Part shown: piece by piece, positions 1-11,400 of the stretch
How the letters are laid out: each line of letters starts with the position of its first letter
Numbering within the stretch: the first letter of the stretch is position 1
Source of the DNA: Mycocentrospora acerina
Lineage: Eukaryota > Ascomycota > Dothideomycetes > Pleosporales
Length of the DNA: 58,872 nt
Assembly: GCA_022701365.1 (NCBI GenBank)
Contig: JAKUHH010000015.1
Span: 1-58,872 of the forward strand
Direction of reading: 5' to 3'
Translations under genes and position numbers: made by a program
Notes under the pieces: generated by a model
Seen by the model: the letters and a program-made list of their open reading frames with translations, nothing else
What the model was told of the DNA's origin: nothing
The model's database searches: none

Positions 1-54
1 AACCCTAACCCTAACCCTAACCCTAACCCTAACCCTAACCCTAACCCTAACCCT
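1..54. repeat. telomere, nine AACCCT units
   Basis: The first 54 bases are nine perfect AACCCT units, the C-rich strand of the TTAGGG telomere used by most filamentous fungi. The orientation (C-rich strand running 5' to 3' from base 1) marks a left chromosome end. The tract stops at GTCTTTAGGGTAAC, which contains one TTAGGG in the opposite orientation at 59-64. Confidence 0.97.
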
Positions 55-750
55 GTCTTTAGGGTAACAAAATAAGCCTTAGAAAAACAATATAGATTCT
101 ACTTGTGTAGACCTTTAACTACATCCTTGTTATGCAAGTAAATAATATCCCTTTGCTTCTAACACAACGCCTGCAGCTTAATCTTAATATAAATACCTTA
201 AACAGTGTCCCTCTTTAAGTTAGGGCTACTTTTATATTAGTAAGCCCTTAGAGAATTAAGTTATTTCTATAAGACTTTGCTAAGATATACAGAGACAGTT
301 GCCTACTAAACAACATCTCTGCTAAGTAGCGCTCTAAGTTTGTGATCTTGCACGCACTTAGAAAGCTAATCTGCGAGTAATTTAGTAGTGCTAAGGCTAG
401 ACTCTACTATTCCCTAACACCTAAGGAGTAGGCTAAGATTTTCCCTTCTCTAGATTAGAGTTAATTACGCTTAGCATATAATTTCCCTAATAAGCTTAAA
501 GGCAAATATGTTAATTAGACAAAGGCAAGCAGCTAGCTGTCTTTAAATAGCGCTACTAACACACAGCTAAGCCTGACTAGCGCACAATTTATTATTTTAA
601 GCACAAATAGGTTATAGAGAAGCAAGGTGAGCTGTGCATAGCCTCTAGACTTTAATAAAAGGGCTTACTGCACACTAGTTTTAGATGCTAGCAAAATCCC
701 TATTGCTTACTATGCAAAGAGGGCAAAGGCAGTAGCAGCTATTTAAGCAC
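55..750. other. telomere-adjacent RIP-mutated DNA, no gene recognised
   Basis: About 700 bases of AT-rich decayed sequence between the telomere and the first long decayed frame. CTAG, TTAG and CTAA words are frequent. In 301-600 there are 15 CpA dinucleotides and none is preceded by C or T. No domain or RNA gene is recognised. It may be the 5' part of the decayed frame that follows. Confidence 0.6.
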
Positions 751-2345
751 TTAAGGCTAAGTAGATCTTAAGCGCGTTAAGCAAGGCAGACAGAAAAGGC
801 TTTAACTAGGCAACTTAACAAGCAACATACACAGATATAAAGGGAAGTACTTAGTACATTACTATAGTTGTTAATCTCTTCTTTGCAGCCTAGGTTGTTA
901 TTAATAAGCTTTATGCTGCAGGCAGCAAGGACACGCTCACATATATGCAAATTATCAATCTGCTTGCTTGCAACCTAGATAATAACCTAAGGTCTAGTTT
1001 TATAGCTGTAACTAGCTCTGCTCTGGCTAATAGCATTAGCACCACTATAACGTTTATAACAAAGGCCTTAAAGTGACTGTTAAGCAGTACCTCTACAAAC
1101 ATAGATGTTTGTAAGATAGCTAGAATTAACATAGCCACATTTAAGACACAGTAGAACAGGGTATTAGTTATGTATAGAAACTAACAAAAGGACGCGTTTA
1201 TTAGCAAAGGTAAAGGCAAAGGCAAGGAGAAGGGTCTTACAATTCCAGAGCAGCTGTCTTAAGATAAGGACATCTCGCACATGTTCAACACGTTTGCAGT
1301 AATTATTAAGATGTACTTTATTGCCTACAACAAGGAAACCTAAGATCTATAGGGCTAGAAGCTACAGCTTGTTAAAGGAGTGCTAGAAGTTAAATACATC
1401 TACCTTAAACACAGTCTAAAATACTATAACAAGCTAAAGGAGATTAAGAACAGCATTCTTACTTTAGCTAACAACATATTTCAAGAGCAGATAAGAGAGT
1501 GGGATAAAAATAGCTAGATTAGAGATATGCCAGTAAAGCCTGCCTTTAAGAGCGCTAACCCTACTGCGTACTATAACGCTTGTATTCTTGCAAGTCTTCT
1601 AAACCTAATTACTGCAATTAAAGAATAGCAAGTTAATTACCCTAATTATCCTGCAGTTATTAGCCTAGGCTGCACATAGAGTTACGCGTTAGGATTAACT
1701 AACCTTGTTATAACAGAAGCCCTTGCTAATAAGGCGTTAATCTGCAACTCCTTTTTATAGGACATAGCCTAGAAGGCGTGCAAGGGTTCTGTTAAGGTTA
1801 AGCACATACTTAACAAGATTAACACATTAAGCAAAGAATTGTTGTACATTGTCCACCTTAGCGTTAACAGTAACCTTGCAGGAACAAAGTTGTCTTACAA
1901 GAGCAAGTACATGCTAATTACTAACTTGCGCTTGTGCTAAGCAATTATATAGTGTTAGATTATGCAAAAATATAGAAAAAACAGCATAGTTATAATTAGA
2001 GACAGCAAGCAGTGTATAGATAATGTTCTAAAGTAGAGTAAGGTTTAGGACAGCACTACTAAGAAGGTTAACAACAAGTGCTTTATTATAGTAGCTAGAC
2101 TAAAGGTGGTCTGCTAGTTGTTAGACCTTGTCAAGGGCTACGTGTTAGAAGGACTAGAACCCTACCCTGTTAACGCTAATGCTGTGCAAGCATTAGCTTG
2201 CTAGCATTAGATTAGTTAACAAGCTCTTGTTGTTAAAGTAAACTGGCTTGTACACAAGAACTCTAACGTAGAGCAGTCTATTTGTGCTTGCAACATAATA
2301 AAGAACAAATTTGCAAATTTAGTTAAATCTAAAGTAGTAGGTAGT
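750..2345 (+). pseudogene. decayed plus-strand reading frame, unknown family
   Basis: One plus-strand frame can be followed for about 500 codons from roughly 750 to 2345. Nearly all interruptions are TAG or TAA at places where a CAG, CAA or TGG codon is expected after C-to-T change. The frame holds a lysine/glycine-rich stretch near 1200 (GKGKGKEKG), then a helical part rich in Leu, Lys and Tyr around 1400-1500 (for example KYYNKLKEIKNSILTLANN), and a basic 3' part. I do not recognise the family. It could be a decayed gag-like or subtelomeric protein. It is the closest coding relic to the telomere. True ends and introns are unknown. Confidence 0.55.
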
Positions 2346-2819
2346 TTAAATTAGGAGGGCTCTAGCGCTAGGGAGAGTAGCAGAAGTAGTTTGTTTAGTG
2401 ATAATAACATGTATAATAATAACATGTATAGAATGCTGGATAAAGTGTAGTAGTAGGAGAGAATGCTTGTTATAAGATTACAACTTACATTAACAAATAA
2501 TATAGAGTTACAAAGGAGAACAAATACAATTAATAGTTAGTTAGATAATGCAACAGATTACTGCTTTATGAAGTGTCTAGTTTAATGCAACAAGTTATAA
2601 TGTCTTTTATTAACCTTTTTATAAATTGCGTGTAATTCTAAATAGCAAAGAAAAGAATTTAACTGCAAGATAATAGTAGGAAAGATCTATAAGAAAAATA
2701 ACATTTAATTAGGTAGCAGCAGAACGCAAATTAGTCTAAATAATATTAGGTAGCAGTAAATATTGGCATATAGAAACAATAGGATGTGAATAACAGATAG
2801 CTGTAAGATAAAGGTGTAG
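2346..2819. other. AT-rich spacer before the 117-bp array
   Basis: No gene is recognised. The stretch has a short direct repeat of AATAACATGTAT near 2402-2429 and grades into degenerate AGCAG/AATAGCAG words that anticipate the array starting near 2820. Confidence 0.5.
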
Positions 2820-3890
2820 TTAAAAGAATTACTAACTGAGTAAGTAGCAGCTGATAGCAAGTTAATGCAAATAGCAGTAAACAGCAGCAATTAGCAACAA
2901 ATAACAGTTAACTGCAAGATAAGGCGGTAGAAGAAATCAAAGGAATAATTGACTAAGTAATTAGCGGCTAATAATAAGTTACTGCAGATAGCTGTAAATA
3001 GCAGCAATCAGCAACAGATGACAGTTAACTGCAAGATAAGGCGATAGGGGAAATAAAAGAACAATCAACTAAGTAATCAGCAGCTAATAGCAAGTTGATG
3101 CAAATAGCAGTGAACGGCAGCAATCAGCAACAAATGACAGTCGACTGCAAGATAAGGCAAAAGGGGAAATGAAAAGAACACTCAACTAAGTAATTAGCAG
3201 CTGATGACAAGTCACTGCAAATAACTGCAAATAGCAGCAATCAGCAACAAATGACGGTTAACTGCAATTTGAGGCAATAGGAGAAATAAAAGAATAATTA
3301 ACTAAGTAATCAGCGGCTAATAGCAAGTTAATGCAAATAGCAGTGAACAGCAGCAATCAGCAACAAATAACGGTCAACTGCAAGATAAGGCAAAAGGGGA
3401 AATAAAAATAACAATTAACTAAGTAATCAGCAGCTAATGGCGAGTCAATGCAAATAGCATTAAACAGCAGCAATCAGCGTTGAATAAAAGTCAACTGCAA
3501 GATAAGGCGATAGGGGAAATAAAAAGAATAATTAACTAAGTAATTAGCAGCTAATGATGAGTTACTGCAGATAGCTGTAAATAGCAGCAATTAGCAATAA
3601 ATAACAGTTAACTGCAAGATAAGGTGATAGGGGAAATTAAAATAACATTTAACTAAGTAATTAGCGGCTAATAACAAGTTACTGCAAAAAACTGTAAATA
3701 GCAGCAATTAGCAATAAATAACAGTTAACTGCAAGATAAGGTGATAGGTGTAGTAAAAGAAATCACTAACAGGGTAAGTGGCAGCTAATGGCAAGTTGAT
3801 GCAAATAACTGTAAATAGCAGCAAATGGCAGCAAATAGCAGCAAATAGCAGTATATAGCAGCAAATTAAGGCAAATAACAGATAATTAGA
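2820..3890. repeat. 117-bp tandem repeat, about nine units
   Basis: The word CTAAG of the core CTAAGTAAT recurs at about 2952, 3069, 3186, 3302, 3419, 3536 and 3653, a spacing of 116-117 bp, with more diverged units at each edge. Each unit holds an AGCAGCTAATAGCAAGT-like segment, a TGCAAATAGCAGT segment, and AACTGCAAGATAAGGC. Units differ mostly at TCA/TTA, TGG/TAG and TGA/TAA positions, as RIP-type changes would give. 117 is a multiple of three, but all frames carry stops, so no protein is claimed. Confidence 0.9.
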
Positions 3891-4230
3891 AGTTAAAGTG
3901 ATAGGAGTAGTTAGAGATGCAACAGATTAAGTAAGCAGCATCTAATAGTGTAGAGTAGCATATTGCAGTATAGAGCAGTATGTAGCAGTATGTGGCAGTA
4001 TATAGCAGTATATTACAGTAAGTGACAGTATATAGCAACAATTCGCGGTAAACATTAGTTAATTAGAAGATAAGGTAATCAGAGTTTTTACAGAAATAAC
4101 TAATTAAGTAATTAGCAGCTAATAATAAGCAGAGCAAGTAGTTAAGAATAGCAGTACATAGCAGTACATGACAATAAATAGCAGCATGTAGAGGCATAAT
4201 GTGGTAAATAGCAGTACATAGCTGCTAATT
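3891..4230. repeat. degenerate GCAGTATA/AATAGCAG repeats
   Basis: The region continues the array with a different short word, variants of TATAGCAGTA and ATAGCAGTACATAGC spaced 10-14 bp near 3950-4030 and 4140-4220. It looks like a further diverged minisatellite of the same origin. Confidence 0.6.
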
Positions 4231-4489
4231 GTAATTTAAATTAAGTTGTAAATCTTTAGGCTTAAGCAACACTATTACTTTAGTTGCTGCCTTAATTAGC
4301 GCATTATGCAGCTTATTAAAGTTTAGGTTAGACATGTGTTTTATAATGTCACGCAAGTTTAGCTGTCACTCACACAGACATAATTACTAGTAGCTAGAGA
4401 CATAAATCTGCGCACCTTATGCGCACCTTGCTGTACACAATTACAATACTACATATTATACATCTTTTATTTACTATGCTTTAGGAGGA

Positions 4490-6036
4490 CTTTCTTTGTG
4501 CTGCTTCTTCTAATGCAGATAGTGCTGCTAAGTACCAGTCCCCTAACCTGTTGCGTTAATACTCACCTCTGTTAACAGACTACCAGAAACTTCTTACCTA
4601 GACTAGCGTGTCCCTAAGCTAAAACCACACTACAGCGCAGCACTAGATTTAAAGTGCAGGTTAGATTATTCCTAGGCAAATTGCCTGCCTACCTGTCTTT
4701 GTTATGCACTTGCTAGCATTAGCTGTGTGGCTTTTGCAGGAATTGCTACTAGAAGACGCAATCCTAGACGCAACTTAGGAGCAGCTTACACGCGCTATCT
4801 ATTAAGACATAGAACCTTCTACTCTAGACGTAGATAAATGTATGCAAGATGCTAAACAAGAAGAAGAGGTAATAACAGAGCAGCAGGCTTAGCTAACCTT
4901 ACTATTGCGTGTAGAAAATAAAGAGAGAACTATAGTACAAACGCGAAACAGGCGCAGTAGTAGCAGCAGTAGCAAGAGAAGTTAACAAGCTACGCCAGAG
5001 CGTGTAACTACTGTCAGTACTGTTACTAATTATACCTAACAGGCAGAGACCTAGCAACAGAAAAAAGTAGAGCAGCAAGTAAAAGGTTGTTGTGTGTTGC
5101 TAGGTCTAATAGAGCCTAACATAAAGGCACTAGCTAGCAAATAGTTAGCCTACCTTTCTATTCTTCTATAGCAGGAACTAACCCTTTCTTAGATATTTAT
5201 CTAGCTTATAGGCAATAATAACTTCTTCTACATATGTTTATCTCTATACTGCACAGCACTAAATATAGTTAAAAAAGCAAAAGAGCTAGGAAACTTAACC
5301 TTACAGCAACATGCCTAATCTTTCCTTAGTAGTTAGTAATACTACAGTAGTCCTTTCCCTACTATAACAACTAAACTGCTTGCCTAAAGTAGTTAAATCT
5401 TCTTGCAGGCTACACATTTAGCAGGCGCCTTATTCTAAAGTGTCTAGCAAGTTGTGACGCACTGCAAAACGCAGCTTGCTGCTGTCTATGTCTAGTATAG
5501 GTAGGCTATAGCTTTCCTTGCCTGCGCCTATGTAGAAAAGATTATAAGCCTTAAGCTAGAGGACAGTTAATGCAGCAACTATAAAGGACACAAAGGATGT
5601 AGGAATATCTGTGCAGAGGCTAAACGTGCTCTAATAGAAGAATTGCTAGGGATTCCCCTAGCCACCTTTAACTGCAGAATTTATTAGGCCTTATGCTAGT
5701 ACTAGGCTGCAGAAGCGCTAGGATAGGGAAGTCTTTGCCTTATGCCTTATAACATTATTAATACATTATAGGTTAAGCTAACTATGCAAACACCTAAGTA
5801 GCATCTCTAGCTAAAGGTTGTAGAGAAGGTTAATCCTAAAGCTATTACTGTCAGTTAACAGTTAGATAGCTAGCTTAGTGCTAAGTGTCTTGCTAGGGGT
5901 CTAATTGCTTAGCATAAGTTACTTAGTATTAAGTTACTAGTAATGCAGCCTTCTTAACAAATTAAGGAAGTCCTAGACAGTAAGGAAGAGAGTAGTGACA
6001 ACAAAGAAGAAGAAGAAGAAGAAGAGGACAGTAGTT
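4490..6036 (+). pseudogene. decayed plus-strand frame with acidic C-terminus, unknown family
   Basis: A single plus-strand frame runs about 515 codons and is broken almost only by TAG and TAA. It contains a Ser/Arg patch near 4950-4985, a cysteine-bearing segment near 5575-5625 (NYKGHKGCRNICAEAKRA), and ends in a strongly acidic tail with a run of GAA codons at about 6005-6028. It lies between two large minisatellite blocks. I do not recognise the protein. The acidic tail resembles in style that of the decayed minus-strand frame at 28.5 kb, but relationship is not shown. Start and introns are uncertain. Confidence 0.55.
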
Positions 6037-6235
6037 AAAGTAATGTTACAAAAGCCTTAAGCAATAGTAAGTCTGTTTGTAGATTAAACAGTAGTAAAAG
6101 GCAGCTAACATTATTTAAATTATTCTAGCTAGCATAATAAATAATAATTTTATAGCAATAGAAAAAATATCCTTAGGTTTTCTTCTTTTAAGGTTACCTA
6201 CCTTAAACAATTAGTAATTACATTGCGATTTGCAT

Positions 6236-8265
6236 AGTAAATCTAAGAAGCGCTCTTTCTGCTATAAATAGCAGTAATATGCTATAAATAGCAGTGTTCT
6301 GCTATAAATAGCAGCAATCTCCAGCAAACAAAAATTCTTAAAGCGATTAGCAGCAACCTACTGAAAATAGCAACAATTTACTGTAAATAGCGGCAATCTA
6401 CTGTAAATAGCAGCAATCTCTAGCAAAAAAAAATCCTTAAAGTGATTGGCAGCAACCTACTAAAAATAGCAACAATTTACTAAAAATGGCAACAATCTAC
6501 TATAAATGGCAGCAATCTCCAGCGAACAAAAATTCTTAAAATAATTAGCAGCAACCTACTGCAAATAGCAACAATTTACTGTAAATAGCGGCAATCTCCA
6601 GCAAATAACAATTCTCGAAACAATTAGCAGCAACCTACTGAAAATGGTAACAATCTACTGCAAATAGCAGCAATCTACTGTAAATAGCAACAATCTCTAG
6701 TAAACAACAATTCTTGAAATAATTAGCAGCAACCTACTGCAAATAGCAACAATCTACTGTAAATAGCAACAATTTACTGTAAATAGCGGCAATCTACTGT
6801 AAATAGCAGCAATCTCTAGCGAACAAAAATCCTTAAAGCGATTGGCAGCAACCTACTAAAAATAGCAACAATTTACTGTAAATGGCGGCAATCTCTAGCA
6901 AACAACAATTCTTGAAACAATTAGCAGCAACCTACTGCAAATAGTAACAATCTACTGCAAATAGCAGCAATCTACTGCAAATAGCAACAATCTCTAGCAA
7001 ACAAAAATTCTTGAAGTAATTGGCAGCAACCTACTAAAAATAGCAACAATTTACTGTAAATAGCAGCAATCTCTAGCAAATAAAAATTCTTAAAACAATT
7101 AGCAGCAACCTACTGCAAATAGCAACAATTTACTGTAAATAGCAGCAATCTCCAGCAAACAACAATTCTACAAACAATTGGCAGCAACCTACTAAAAATA
7201 GTAACAATCTACTGCAAATAGCAGCAATCTACTGCAAATGGCAACAATCTCCAGCAAACAACAATTCTTGAAACAATTGGCAGCAACCTACTGCAAATGG
7301 CAACAATCTACTGTAAATAGCAACAATTTACTGTAAATGGCAACAATCTACTATAAATGGCGGCAATCTCTAGCGAACAACAATTCTTGAAATAATTAGC
7401 AGCAACCTACTGCAAATGGCAACAATCTACTGTAAATAGCAACAATTTACTGAAAATGGCAACAATCTACTATAAATGGCGGCAATCTCTAGCGAACAAA
7501 AATTCTTAAAACGATTGGCAGCAACCTACTGCAAATAGCAACAATTTACTGTAAATAGCGGCAATCTCTAGCAAACAATAATTCTAGAAACAATTAGCAG
7601 CAACCTACTGAAAATGGTAACAATCTACTGCAAATAGCAGCAATCTACTGCAAATGGCAACAATCTCTAGTGAACAACAATTCTTGAAACGATTGGCAGC
7701 AACCTACTGCAAATAGCAACAATCTACTGTAAATAGCAACAATTTACTGTAAATGGCAACAATCTACTATAAATGGCGGCAATCTCCAGCGAACAACAAT
7801 TCTTGAAACGATTAGCAGCAACCTACTGCAAATGGCAACAATCTACTGCAAATGGCAACAATCTACTGTAAATAGCAACAATTTACTGAAAATTGCAATA
7901 ATCTACTGTAAATGGCGGCAATCTCCAGCGAACAAAAATTCTTGAAACGATTGGCAGCAACCTACTGCAAATAGCAACAATTTACTGTAAATGGCGGCAA
8001 TCTCCAGCAAACAACAATTCTAGAAACAATTAGCAGCAACCTACTGCAAATGGCAACAATCTACTGTAAATAGCAACAATTTACTAAAAATGGCAACAAT
8101 CTACTATAAATGGCGGCAATCTCCAGCGAACAAAAATCCTTGAAGCGATTAGCAGCAACCTACTGCAAATAGCAACAATTTACTGAAAATAGTAACAATC
8201 TACTGCAAATGGCAACTATTAGTTGCAAATAGCAGCAATCTACTGCAAATAGCAATTGTCTATAG
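6236..8265. repeat. about 20-bp minisatellite with higher-order repeats, 2 kb
   Basis: About 2 kb built from variants of TACTGCAAATAGCAACAATC. Units are separated at intervals of 80-160 bp by a block with CTCTAGCAAACAAAAATTC and GATTAGCAGCAACC. Variation is mainly TGG/TAG, CCA/CTA, TCA/TTA and TGC/TGT, the changes expected from C-to-T mutation on both strands. The AATAGCAR core is shared with the 117-bp array, so both blocks may come from one ancestral repeat. Confidence 0.9.
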
Positions 8266-8440
8266 ATTAGGGATTAACGTGCGACATTGTACTTGTATAT
8301 AATGCGTTTTAACCTTTCTCTTACTTTTTATTCTAATTTATTTTATTTTATATTAAATTCTTTGTTTTTAATAAATTTAAATTTCTTTTACAATTGTACT
8401 GCATCTTTCAACCTATATGTTATTAAAACTGTAGAACACT
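8266..8440. other. AT-rich spacer
   Basis: Very T-rich and A-rich sequence without repeats of the preceding block and without a recognisable gene. Confidence 0.5.
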
Positions 8441-8499
8441 GATCTAATAAACCCTACTGCGTTATTGCGTAAGCTTATTAACTCTTAACGCCTACGCAA

Positions 8500-11400
8500 A
8501 AGCTCCTCCTAGCTCTGAAGCACTATATTGCTGTTATGCGGGCTATCTTAATTACTCTGCACAACCTTAACCTAGCGTAGTTCTTAAAGCAATTAATTGC
8601 TTACGCCCTTGTGCTCTATATTAAGTTGTACCTTATTAGCTGCTTTGCTTTCTTTAAAATTATTGTTTTTTTAAGGAATCCTTACTAATCTTCTTTGTTA
8701 TCTTAGATACCTAAAGCACTACACTATAATCTAAATCCTAGGGAAAATACTTAGGTTAGAAGAACTAAAGCATTTTTGTTACTAAGTTAGCAGTAAACAT
8801 AGAGCTGTCTTTCTTTAGTCCTGCGCTAAACTCTTAAGATCTTAGCAGTACAGTAGGTGTTACTAACAAGGACGCTAATATTAACACTAACATAAGCATA
8901 ACATTACAGACTAGGTTACCTAAGCATTCTGCAAGACATTGCCGCGCTGTCTGATAGTGCTCTAGTATACCCTAGTTGCCCTTCTTAAATACCCTCTCTT
9001 GTTGTTAAAATCTGTCTTCTATAAGCTGTAGTATAGCGTTAAAGGGTATTACGCAGTTAAAGTTAATTACGCTCTTTTTTAGCAACAATTACTTAGCTTA
9101 GTGTTCTGCCTTAATTGCTGCACGCTTAAGGCTGCTAAGTCTTGCTGCTATTGCTAACACAGACAGAGCTAAGCCTACTAGCTAGGTAACTCTTTAGTAG
9201 CTAAGTCTTAACTAATATAAGCCTAGCATATACTTAATTTAACATGCAAGCATAGCTACAGTAATTGCTCTAACTTAGTAATCTATACTTATTACTTTTA
9301 TCTCTGTATATTGTACAGCAGCGTAGAGAACAGAGAACTAAGTTGCGTTCTGTAAGCAGAATAATCTACCTGCTGTCTAGTTACTTTGCATGCAGTTATT
9401 GTATAGGTCTTGTGCAAAGTTGCGTTGCGTAATGTACAACACAGCAGAATTTAGGGCAGTCTCTTGCAATAAGAAGACTAGAAAGATTAACTTGTACTCT
9501 CTACGCCCTGTTAGCAGCTTAATAATAAAACACAAAGCGCAGAATTTACGCACTCTTAAGAGAAGGGGTTTTTGCTCTGTGCTTATAGATTTACTTATTT
9601 TTACTAATCTTCTAATAACTGCAACGTCCCCTAGCTGTTGCTTGCTATGTAGCCTTAACTACCCTTACTTAACTTGTAATAGAACTAGTGCGTAACAAAT
9701 GCAATTATCTGCAGCTTCTACACTTCTTCTAGCACTTCTTTAAGAAACTTAGCTGCACTTGTTAGCTCTTAGACCCCTAGCCTACTAAGCTTGTTAAACT
9801 ATACCTTACTGTAACAGCTAGCTGCAATCTTCAGCCTGTAGTAGAAAGCAATAGATGCTATGTGCATTATAATTAGCTGTCTATTTTTATATTAAGGCTA
9901 TTGTGCTAAGCAAAGGTTGCTAGCGCCTTATAGGTCTAGCATGCGAGGGTTAATAAATAGCCACCTACCCTGTTTAATGCCTTTAATTGTTCCTAGCAGC
10001 TAGAGCACTAAGCCTATTAAGGATCTAGAGAACCTAGTAAAGCAGTAGCTGCTAAGGCAATTAAGTGCAGATACCCCTTCTGCTAATGCAACACGCAATC
10101 TCTTAGAGCTAGCAGCCTTAAAGCGTGTATAGATACTTTTAATTGCCTGCGCAAACATAGCTGTAAAAGATGCTAAAACACCTAGAAACACTAACAGGCA
10201 GAAGGACTAGAAGAGATGTGTGTAGCATTGCAGTTCTTTAAAGAAGAGACGCATTAGCTAGAAGATAGGTCTAAGCACAGTAGAGAAACTCTAGCTGCTG
10301 TTAATTAGCCTTAAAACCTGCACAGAGAGCACTTGCTCTATCCTAAATGCATACTCTTCCTTAAGTATAGCCCTTTTAATCTGCTGTCCTTTACAAACAA
10401 ATAGTCAAGAAGACTCTAGGTTGTTAGGAGTTAATTGTCCTTGCAGATGCTACAGTAGATAATCCTGCTTAGCAGCTACATAAGCAGGTAGGTTGCCATC
10501 GCAATTAGGCAGTGCTAGAGCAGCAGTTGCAACTCCCTTAGTAGCAAGCAAGTTGTTAGGCCTATGCTAAATACTTCTCTTAATATTTAAGTATCCCTAG
10601 AAATATCCGTAGCTTAACACGCCTGCTCTGTTATGCTAGAAGCTTATGTTCTCCTGCATAACTGCAAGAAGGTTATCTATTAGAAACGCTAGAGGCTGTA
10701 AAGATAAAAAATTGCTATATGCTAGGTAAAATGCAAGAAGGTAGAAGGTAAAGTCTTATAGTCCTTAGTACTCTCTTAGAACTATATTGTAGTTAGCAAG
10801 AAGACAGCGCGCTAGCTTATTGTCTTAATCTAGGGAATGTCTGTCTAGACAGTTAATGTCTACTGCTAGAGCATAAGAGACTGTCTTAATGCTATTAAGA
10901 ATATACTTATCCTTAAGCTCTATTTAAAGCTAGTGCAGTCTACCTATAAACAGGTTCTAGTAGTTATAGCTAGCTTAAGGAATTGCGCTAGCTTCTAGTA
11001 TACTGCTACAAGATAGCTTGTTATACTCTGCGCTGCCTCCTATCTTAACAGCTTCTTCCTTAGAGTTAGACGCTTCTTTAAAAGGCTAGAGTTAGGTTTC
11101 CTTAGGCACAGCCTGCAGCTAATTAGCTACATCTATCTTAATGTTCGCCCTGTAGTTGTACGCATAGAACGCTAGTTAGTTCTCTATCTAAAACACATCC
11201 TGTGTGCTTTGTCTTATGTGCTCTAGCTACCCTACTATAAACACCTCTTAAAATGTTATCTATTTATTAATAGTAATTTTTTATGTGTGTAGGCTGCCTA
11301 ATCTCTAAGATAGCTCTACGCCCTCTTTTAACAGCTTGCTAACAAGGAAGATCTGCTTAATGTATAATGCAAGGAACTAGGCGTGGCAGAGCTGTAAAGC

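Noticed and set aside
6236..8265. A CRISPR-like array.
   Set aside because: Repeats are contiguous and degenerate without unique spacers, and the organism is a fungus with a eukaryotic telomere.
9390..9695. 101-codon plus-strand frame.
   Set aside because: It is opposite the well-supported minus-strand decayed frame and has no features of its own.
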